This document shows positions 7,376 through 11,542 of a stretch of DNA of 11,542 bases, piece after piece. The number at the start of each line of letters is the position of its first letter. Within the stretch, counting starts at the first letter, position 1. Location: contig JAEWRS010000431.1 of NCBI GenBank assembly GCA_023398855.1, forward strand, positions 1-11,542, written 5' to 3'. This stretch comes from Bacillota bacterium (GTDB lineage: Bacteria; Bacillota; Clostridia; Lachnospirales; Lachnospiraceae). Both the position numbers and the translations under genes were made by a program. Under the pieces are notes generated by a model. The model did not search any database and was not told the origin of the DNA. It saw only the letters and a list, made by a program, of their open reading frames with translations.

Positions 7376-7771
7376 TTATCGATAATTATTTTCACCACAG
7401 CTTTTGCAGGTGCCGTAGAAATAAATCGTGTGACTGTCTATTGCGCCGTCCACATGCTCCTGGGCTATCTGGTTGATGTTCTCCAGATGTTCCATAGGCA
7501 GATCATAAACCTTCCCGCACATTTTACATACAAAATGATAGTGGGGAGAGGTGTCCGCATCAAAACGATCTGCGCCGTCTCCACAAGTCAGCTTTTTAAT
7601 TTCACCCAGCTCAACCAGAAGGTTTAGGTTGCGGTAGACAGTTCCAAGGCTGATGTTGGGATATTCTTCACGGATTAATGTGTATAGGGCATCGGCAGTG
7701 GGATGATCTCGCCTTGTCATAAGACAGGCCTTAATGGATTCCCTTTGTCGGCTATACTTTAATGTTTTCAT
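7376..7771 (-). CDS. perR: PerR-type peroxide-sensing repressor (Fur family)
   Basis: Metal-dependent repressor that senses hydrogen peroxide by metal-catalysed oxidation of a histidine and then leaves its operators. Within 131 residues: a winged-helix DNA-binding domain (about 1-70, with SLGTVYRNLNLL as recognition helix), then a dimerisation domain. The residues aligning with the five regulatory-metal ligands of Bacillus PerR are all present: H23 (DHPTAD), D71 (RFDAD), H77 and H79 (PHYHF), D90 (VYDLP). The aspartate at 71 separates PerR from Fur and Zur by family knowledge. The structural zinc site is C82-x-x-C85 and C122-x-x-C125. Slightly shorter than Bacillus PerR (145). Start at 7771 has AAGGAG about 6 nt upstream. 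The gene precedes the rubrerythrins on the same strand, and a shared palindrome marks its own promoter, so autoregulation is likely. Confidence 0.93.
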   Translation of the reverse strand: MKTLKYSRQRESIKACLMTRRDHPTADALYTLIREEYPNISLGTVYRNLNLLVELGEIKKLTCGDGADRFDADTSPHYHFVCKMCGKVYDLPMEHLENINQIAQEHVDGAIDSHTIYFYGTCKSCGENNYR

Positions 7772-7803
7772 GGCCGCTCCTTTTTTATAAATGATAATTA
7801 TAT

Positions 7804-7818
7804 TAGTAATTGTTACTA
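7804..7818. promoter_or_regulatory. Probable PerR operator, perR promoter
   Basis: TAGTAATTGTTACTA is an inverted repeat (TAGTAA-N3-TTACTA). It shares 14 identical bases with 7324-7337 and lies 4 nt downstream of the perR -10 box, again over the expected start. A second, weaker PerR-box-like stretch is next to it at 7789-7803 (ATATAATTATCATTT on the minus strand, 10 of 14 to the Bacillus consensus). Confidence 0.65.
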
Positions 7819-7822
7819 TTTA

Positions 7823-7851
7823 ATAATATAAGATCTCAGCCCTTTTGTCAA
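7823..7851 (-). promoter_or_regulatory. Promoter of perR
   Basis: On the minus strand a perfect TTGACA (7851-7846), an exact 17-nt spacer and TATTAT (7828-7823). Expected start near 7816, leader about 45 nt. The -35 begins about 8 nt past the stop of the upstream LysR gene, so perR has its own strong promoter. Confidence 0.85.
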
Positions 7852-7858
7852 TCCATAG

Positions 7859-8806
7859 TTAATATTTACCTATATTCTCACGGGCAATTCTAATAAATTC
7901 TTCTGTTGCACGGGATAAATATCTGCCCTTATGGCTGCCGAATGCCAAAACACCGTGACTGCGCCTGTAATTTAGGGAGAAGTAATGAAGGCCATTTTTT
8001 TTCACCATGCCATTGCCGGCGTTTCCGGCTCCGGACATGAACATTTTGGGGTAAAAGGTGATTCCCATACCTTTGCCTGCAAGAGCAAGGACGGTTTCAA
8101 TATTCTCTGTTTCAAGGAGGACCAAAGGCGTGAGCTGAGCTTCTTCAAAAATTTCATCTGCAATGGTCCGCACCCTGTTTCCTTTATTAATGAGAAGGTA
8201 TGGACAGTCCTTTAAAAGCTGCACGTCTGCATTTTCTTCTAAAACCCTGATCATATTTTCCTGCGTTCCCGGAAAGTACCGGTCAAGGATCTGGTCAGGG
8301 ACCACAAGAAGAATCTCTTCCTCGCAGATCGGGACAGTTTCTACCTGTTCTGCCTTAAATGGAAGGAGATCAATCATTAAATCAATGTTCCCATGGATCA
8401 AAGCAGAGCTTAATTCAGAAGAATTACCCTCTACCAGATGGATCTCTATGTTTGGAAACTTTTCTCTGTAAGCAGGAAGGATGGCAGGAAGAAGAAAACG
8501 TCCCCTGGTGTGGGAAATACCAATAGAAAGCTGCCCCGTGGTAAAGTCCTTGATATCAGTCAGCTCCCGGTAGGTCTCATCCTTTAAATCCAGCATCTGC
8601 TTGGCCCGGATCTTTAAGGCCCGCCCCGCGTAGGTCAAGGTCAGGGGCATGGTACGGTTGAAAAGCTGGACATCAAACTCTTTTTCCAGATTGGAAATGT
8701 GACTGCTTAAGGACTGCTGAGAGATGTATAGCCGTTTGGCAGCCCGGGTTATATTAAGCTCCTCCGCGACCGCCAGAAAATATTCCAGGTTCAGGAAGTT
8801 AATCAT
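7859..8806 (-). CDS. LysR-type transcriptional regulator
   Basis: DNA-binding regulator of 315 residues, typical for the family. The N-terminal winged helix-turn-helix (about 1-65) contains NLEYFLAVAEELNITRAA and SQQSLSSHISNLEKEF, followed by the linker helix (TYAGRALKIRAKQML). The rest (about 90-305) is a periplasmic-binding-protein-like effector domain, with GQLSIGISHTRGRFLLP at its start and a VLALAGKGMGITFYP segment near 240-255 that is usual for the second lobe. The effector is unknown. Start at 8806 has GGAGG about 8 nt upstream, and its ATG overlaps the TGA stop of the preceding PHP gene (ATGA), so the two are translationally coupled. LysR regulators often act on a divergent promoter, but here the regulator is the second gene of its operon. 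perR follows behind a separate promoter. Confidence 0.95.
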   Translation of the reverse strand: MINFLNLEYFLAVAEELNITRAAKRLYISQQSLSSHISNLEKEFDVQLFNRTMPLTLTYAGRALKIRAKQMLDLKDETYRELTDIKDFTTGQLSIGISHTRGRFLLPAILPAYREKFPNIEIHLVEGNSSELSSALIHGNIDLMIDLLPFKAEQVETVPICEEEILLVVPDQILDRYFPGTQENMIRVLEENADVQLLKDCPYLLINKGNRVRTIADEIFEEAQLTPLVLLETENIETVLALAGKGMGITFYPKMFMSGAGNAGNGMVKKNGLHYFSLNYRRSHGVLAFGSHKGRYLSRATEEFIRIARENIGKY

Positions 8807-9528
8807 AAATAAGCCTCCAGCTTTGGAATATAGGGAAGGAGCTTTTCCATGGAGCTGTTTACGATAAGCTCTTCCGGGAAATCCAGTTCCTTGATAAGCT
8901 CCCAGGCCCGTGTATGGTTACCTACATCTGCTTCCGTGTGGGCATCGCTGTCGATAATGATGGAAGCATGGTATTGCTTACATAATTCCAGCATGGTCCG
9001 GTAATTTTCCGCGGCATTGACTCTGGCACTTAATGGGTGAAGAGAACTGGAATTAAGCTCCAAAAGGGTGTGGTTTTCCGCGGCGGCGGCAACCAGGGTA
9101 TCATAATCTACCGGGAAACGGCTGTCGTCAGGGTGACCGATGATGTGGATCAGGGGGTTTTCAATGGCTCCGATGTAAGCCCTGGTATTTTCAGAGGTGG
9201 TCCCGCTCTTATAGCATGGGTCATGAAGGCTTGCAATGGAGTAATCCATTTTATCCAAAAGGCCCTTTCTTAAATCGACCCGGCCTGTGTAGTCTATAAT
9301 ATTAAGCTCAACACCCATAAGGATGTTCACCCCGTAGATCTTACGGGGGATTACTTTGAAATTTATAAAATGAAATTCGTGGCATGTCCCTGGCATCTTT
9401 GGCGCATGATCTGTCACACCCATGAGCGCCAGGCCCTTTTCAGAGGCAGATTTTGCCATTTCATATAACGTGTTGTATGCATGTCCGCTGGCAACGGTGT
9501 GGGTATGCAGGTCCATTATGTCGTTCAT
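8803..9528 (-). CDS. PHP-domain phosphoesterase, YcdX type
   Basis: Trinuclear-metal (zinc-type) phosphatase of the PHP superfamily; the natural substrate of this branch is not settled. In 241 residues every one of the nine ligands of the YcdX active site can be placed: H8 and H10 (DLHTHT), H16 (SGHAY), H41 (TDHAP), E74 (GVELN), H102 (ASLHD), H132 (IGHPDD), D195 and H197 (DSDAHTE). The spacing fits the E. coli YcdX positions, as I recall them, with a shift of one to three. That makes it a YcdX-type phosphatase rather than histidinol phosphatase or a polymerase PHP domain. Cytoplasmic, no signal peptide. The ATG at 9528 has AAAGGA about 8 nt upstream. First gene of a two-gene operon with the LysR regulator, which overlaps its stop by 4 nt. 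Confidence 0.9.
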   Translation of the reverse strand: MNDIMDLHTHTVASGHAYNTLYEMAKSASEKGLALMGVTDHAPKMPGTCHEFHFINFKVIPRKIYGVNILMGVELNIIDYTGRVDLRKGLLDKMDYSIASLHDPCYKSGTTSENTRAYIGAIENPLIHIIGHPDDSRFPVDYDTLVAAAAENHTLLELNSSSLHPLSARVNAAENYRTMLELCKQYHASIIIDSDAHTEADVGNHTRAWELIKELDFPEELIVNSSMEKLLPYIPKLEAYL

Positions 9529-9587
9529 AATTCTTGTCCTTTCTGTATTAGCACCTGGAGGAAGTCTCCTTTTGTGTAAAATATTTG

Positions 9588-9596
9588 ATTATATCA
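9588..9596 (-). promoter_or_regulatory. Extended -10 promoter of the PHP-LysR operon
   Basis: The minus strand reads TGATATAAT: a perfect TATAAT (9593-9588) with the extended TG (9596-9595). No recognisable -35 is at 17 nt. Start would be near 9581, giving a leader of about 50 nt that contains a small GGAG...CTCC hairpin of 4-5 bp. Confidence 0.6.
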
Positions 9597-9708
9597 TAAA
9601 TATAACATATTTTTACTAAGAAAACTATAGAAATATCGGGCAGGATGTGATAAATATATAGTTAGATTTTATGTTGAAGTAAGTATTTTATGAACGGAGG
9701 AAATTTCA

Positions 9709-10641
9709 ATGAGCGAAGAGATGAAGGAAACGGCCGGAAATGAAGATGCAGTGGAAACCATGGAGACCTATGCCGCAGAGCTGGAGGCGTCCTTTAAAAG
9801 AGTAAGAGAAGGAGATGTTCTTACCGGTACTGTTATCAGTGTAAATGAGGACAGGGTGACCCTTGACTTAAAATATTATACCGGAGGGATCATTGAAAAG
9901 GAGCATTTAAGCAATGATCCGGAATTCGATTTATTAAGGGAGATTAAGCCTGGTGATGAAATCACAGCTGTGGTCGTAAGTGCCGATGACGGGGAAGGAA
10001 ATATCGTTTTATCCAAAAAGTTAGCCAATGACCAGCTGGCATGGGAAAAGCTCGGTTCCTTATTAAATGACCGCACCATCGTTAAGGTGAAAATCACAGA
10101 GATCGTAAAAGGCGGAGCCGTCGCTTTTCTGGAAGGAATCCGGGGATTTATCCCTGCTTCCAAGCTTGCAGGGGAATATGTCGAGGACTTAGAGGAATAT
10201 AATGGAAAAACCATTGATGTAACGGTCATCACCGCGGACGAGGCTAACAAGAAGCTGGTGCTTTCAGGCAAAGAGCCTGCCCTTATAAAGCAGAAGGAAG
10301 AAACAGGCAGAAAGATTGCAAAATGCCAGGTTGGATCTGTTATGGAAGGCACGGTGGACAGTCTAAAGGACTACGGTGCGTTTATTAACCTGGAAAACGG
10401 TCTTACCGGACTTCTTCACATATCACAGATCAGCAGTCAGAGAATCAAGCATCCAGGCGTAGTGTTAAAGGAGGGACAGACGGTTAAGGTCAAAATTCTG
10501 TCTATTACGGATCATAAGATAAGCTTAAGCATGAAGGCTGTCCAGGAGGAAGGACAAGCAGAAGAAGCGGTTTTTGATTACAAGGAGGAAGGTGCTGTAT
10601 TCACCGGGCTTTCCGCACTTTTAAAAGGGTTGAAATTATAG
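9709..10641 (+). CDS. S1-domain RNA-binding protein with three S1 motifs
   Basis: Cytoplasmic RNA-binding protein related to ribosomal protein S1 and Bacillus YpfD; probably binds mRNA or ribosomes, exact role unknown. The 310 residues comprise an acidic N-terminal tail (about 1-33) and three S1/OB-fold repeats: about 35-103 (GDVLTGTVISVNEDRVTLDL), 122-187 (KITEIVKGGAVAFLEGIRGFIPASKL) and 207-276 (GSVMEGTVDSLKDYGAFINL, GLTGLLHIS). The third is the most canonical, with aromatic and basic contacts Y222, F225 and H237, and resembles the RNA-binding motif in PNPase and S1; the first two have diverged. A tail of about 30 residues ends the protein. Firmicute S1 homologues often have four repeats, so this is a short form. 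The start has GGAGG 9 nt upstream. No clear promoter was found in 9600-9700. The alarmone synthetase gene follows after 225 nt. Confidence 0.92.
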   Translation: MSEEMKETAGNEDAVETMETYAAELEASFKRVREGDVLTGTVISVNEDRVTLDLKYYTGGIIEKEHLSNDPEFDLLREIKPGDEITAVVVSADDGEGNIVLSKKLANDQLAWEKLGSLLNDRTIVKVKITEIVKGGAVAFLEGIRGFIPASKLAGEYVEDLEEYNGKTIDVTVITADEANKKLVLSGKEPALIKQKEETGRKIAKCQVGSVMEGTVDSLKDYGAFINLENGLTGLLHISQISSQRIKHPGVVLKEGQTVKVKILSITDHKISLSMKAVQEEGQAEEAVFDYKEEGAVFTGLSALLKGLKL

Positions 10642-10678
10642 AAAGTCGGTAAAAAGAATATAAAATATCTGGTTTTTA

Positions 10679-10687
10679 TGATATACT
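10679..10687 (+). promoter_or_regulatory. Possible extended -10 promoter before the alarmone synthetase leader
   Basis: TGATATACT is an extended -10 element (TG, A, TATACT). I find no -35 at 17 nt (TATAAA is there instead). A start near 10694 would produce a leader of about 170 nt before the ATG at 10867, beginning right before the GC-rich stem-loop. Confidence 0.4.
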
Positions 10688-10699
10688 ATTCTGGAGGAG

Positions 10700-10729
10700 C
10701 AGGGGCTGCCGGGCGATAGGCTGCCCCTG
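10700..10729 (+). other. GC-rich stem-loop downstream of the S1 gene
   Basis: CAGGGGC (10700-10706) pairs with GCCCCTG (10723-10729); inside, GCC (10708-10710) pairs with GGC (10719-10721) past a T/T mismatch, leaving an 8-nt loop. No T-tract follows (TCTCACTG), so it is not a standard intrinsic terminator. It may be the first stem of the leader RNA, or a Rho-type or stability element ending the S1 transcript 58 nt after its stop. Confidence 0.6.
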
Positions 10730-10859
10730 TCTCACTGACTTGCGCGGATTATAAGCCGAACCAATATGCTTTTATTCATTGGACAAATGTTGTGTCAGCT
10801 AAGAAAAGCCTGCAAGGCGTGTTTGCCTCAGCCAGGAACACGGATGCGAGAGAGTGGGA
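10730..10859 (+). promoter_or_regulatory. Candidate structured 5' leader of the alarmone synthetase gene
   Basis: Hand folding gives a long-range closing stem: TCTCACT (10730-10736) with AGTGGGA (10853-10859), one G-U pair included, then a 2x2 internal loop, then CTTGC (10739-10743) with GCGAG (10846-10850). Enclosed are CCAAT/ATTGG (10761-10765/10778-10782), GCCT/AGGC (10808-10811/10815-10818) and CGTGTT/AACACG (10818-10823/10837-10842, sharing base 10818). An alternative CTGAC/GTCAG pairing (10735-10739/10794-10798) competes with the closing stem. The closing stem takes up the purine-rich stretch 7-20 nt before the ATG. It matches no riboswitch class I know; hand-made, so treat as a hypothesis. 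Confidence 0.35.
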
Positions 10860-10866
10860 ATGTGGA

Positions 10867-11542
10867 ATGAATATTCCCAAATCATTTAACCAGGTCGATC
10901 AATGGAAATCGGTGATGTTTTTGTATGACTCGGCATTAAAAGAAATCAGTACCAAAATCGAGATACTTAATAATGAGTTTGTACATATCTACAATTACAA
11001 TCCCATTGAACATATCAAGTCAAGGCTTAAGACACCGGACAGTATTGTAAAAAAGCTGAAGCGGTATGGCTATGACGTGACAATCGACAATATGGTGGAA
11101 AATTTAAATGATATTGCAGGGATACGGATTATCTGTTCTTTTACATCGGATATCTATCAGATCGCTGAGATGATAACAAAGCAAAGTGATGTTACGGTTC
11201 TTTATGTAAAGGATTATATTAAGTACCCAAAGCCAAATGGCTATAAAAGCTACCATATGGTAGTTACCATTCCCATCTATTTAACAGATGGGCCGGTGGA
11301 CACGAAAGTAGAAATTCAGATCAGGACGGTTGCAATGGATTTCTGGGCGAGCCTGGAGCATAAGATATATTATAAGTTTGAAGGCAATGCCCCGGCATAT
11401 TTGCAGCAGGAACTAAAGGCCTGTGCAGATGTGGTGAATATGCTGGATGGAAGGATGTTTTCCTTAAACCAGGCAATTCTGGAACTGAGTGAGGCGCAGC
11501 AGAGGGAGACAGCAGGAGAGGACAGGATGGATGAGGAAGATT
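10867..11542 (+). CDS. Small alarmone (GTP pyrophosphokinase, RelQ-like) synthetase, 3' end cut by window
   Basis: Transfers pyrophosphate from ATP to GTP or GDP to make (p)ppGpp, the starvation alarmone; cytoplasmic. 225 codons are present and the frame is still open. An N-terminal helical part (about 1-45, with WKSVMFLYDSALKEI and KIEILNNEF) precedes the RelA/SpoT synthetase domain: KSRLKTPDSIVKKL (about 51-64), NDIAGIRI with the probable magnesium-binding Asp82, KYPKPNGYKSYH (about 119-130) for nucleotide binding, VEIQIRT with catalytic Glu149, and MDFWASLEHK (about 157-166). There is no HD hydrolase or TGS/ACT domain, so it is a synthetase-only enzyme. The rest is a helical tail (about 178-225), which in RelQ proteins helps oligomerisation. 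The ATG at 10867 is the best start although its ribosome binding site is poor (GTGGGA at 10854-10859); an overlapping out-of-frame ATG is at 10860. Confidence 0.92.
   Translation, partial: MNIPKSFNQVDQWKSVMFLYDSALKEISTKIEILNNEFVHIYNYNPIEHIKSRLKTPDSIVKKLKRYGYDVTIDNMVENLNDIAGIRIICSFTSDIYQIAEMITKQSDVTVLYVKDYIKYPKPNGYKSYHMVVTIPIYLTDGPVDTKVEIQIRTVAMDFWASLEHKIYYKFEGNAPAYLQQELKACADVVNMLDGRMFSLNQAILELSEAQQRETAGEDRMDEED

Noticed and set aside
9554..9575. Small GGAG/CTCC hairpin with TTTT in the PHP leader as a terminator
   Set aside because: Only 4-5 bp of stem; too weak to call.
9876..10352. Long minus-strand open frame of 158 codons opposite the S1 gene
   Set aside because: The plus strand encodes a clear S1 protein with a good ribosome binding site; the antisense translation shows no domain and is a shadow frame.
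10700..10729. Standard intrinsic terminator for the S1 gene
   Set aside because: The stem is strong but is followed by TCTCACTG, without a T-tract.
10690..10866. 6S RNA, SRP RNA or a known riboswitch in the gap before the alarmone synthetase
   Set aside because: I compared remembered consensus features (6S single central bubble, SRP GGTGA loop, ykkC/ppGpp riboswitch motifs) and none fit; kept only as an unnamed structured leader.
1..11542. Mobile elements, CRISPR arrays, phage genes or defence systems
   Set aside because: No transposase, integrase, repeat-spacer pattern or defence domain appears on either strand; the gene content is chromosomal.

Overview
The window reads as chromosomal DNA of an obligately anaerobic, low-to-mid GC Firmicute, most likely a Lachnospiraceae / Clostridium cluster XIVa organism (Lacrimispora-like). 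This is inferred from strong GGAGG-type ribosome binding sites, TTGACA/TATAAT-type promoters, two rubrerythrins beside a PerR-type repressor, an AgrC/LytTR-type two-component pair, and a Clostridia-type small alarmone synthetase. No database search was possible. I see no mobile element, CRISPR array, tRNA or rRNA.

Layout. (1) 1-2456, plus strand: the 3' part of a family 3 glycoside hydrolase gene followed 14 nt later by a GtrA-like membrane protein gene, closed by a stem-loop terminator at about 2504-2553. (2) 2593-4618, minus strand: a response regulator (LytTR) and a six-TM GHKL histidine kinase, 4 nt apart, behind an extended -10 promoter. (3) 4858-5997, plus strand: an M20 metallopeptidase divergent from the two-component pair; a 13-bp perfect hairpin separates it from the next, convergent block. 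(4) 6078-7771, minus strand: an oxidative-stress cassette, perR, then reverse rubrerythrin, then classical rubrerythrin. perR and the reverse rubrerythrin gene each have a TTGACA-17-(TATTAT/TAAATT) promoter, and an identical 14-mer palindromic element lies just downstream of each -10 box, as expected for a PerR operator. A GC-rich hairpin sits between the two rubrerythrin genes. (5) 7859-9528, minus strand: a YcdX-type PHP phosphoesterase whose stop codon overlaps the start of a LysR-type regulator (ATGA). (6) 9709-11542, plus strand: a three-S1-domain RNA-binding protein, then a 225-nt gene-free stretch that can be folded by hand into a structured leader, then a synthetase-only (p)ppGpp synthetase gene that runs off the end.

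How they work together: the rubrerythrins remove peroxide (and oxygen) using rubredoxin-type electron transfer, and PerR probably senses peroxide and represses both itself and the rubrerythrins. The two-component pair resembles peptide-responsive Agr-type systems but has no peptide or processing gene here. The least explained sequence is the leader before the alarmone synthetase, whose proposed long-range closing stem would pair the purine-rich region just before the start codon. This is the best candidate in the window for an undescribed regulatory element, but it rests on hand folding only.
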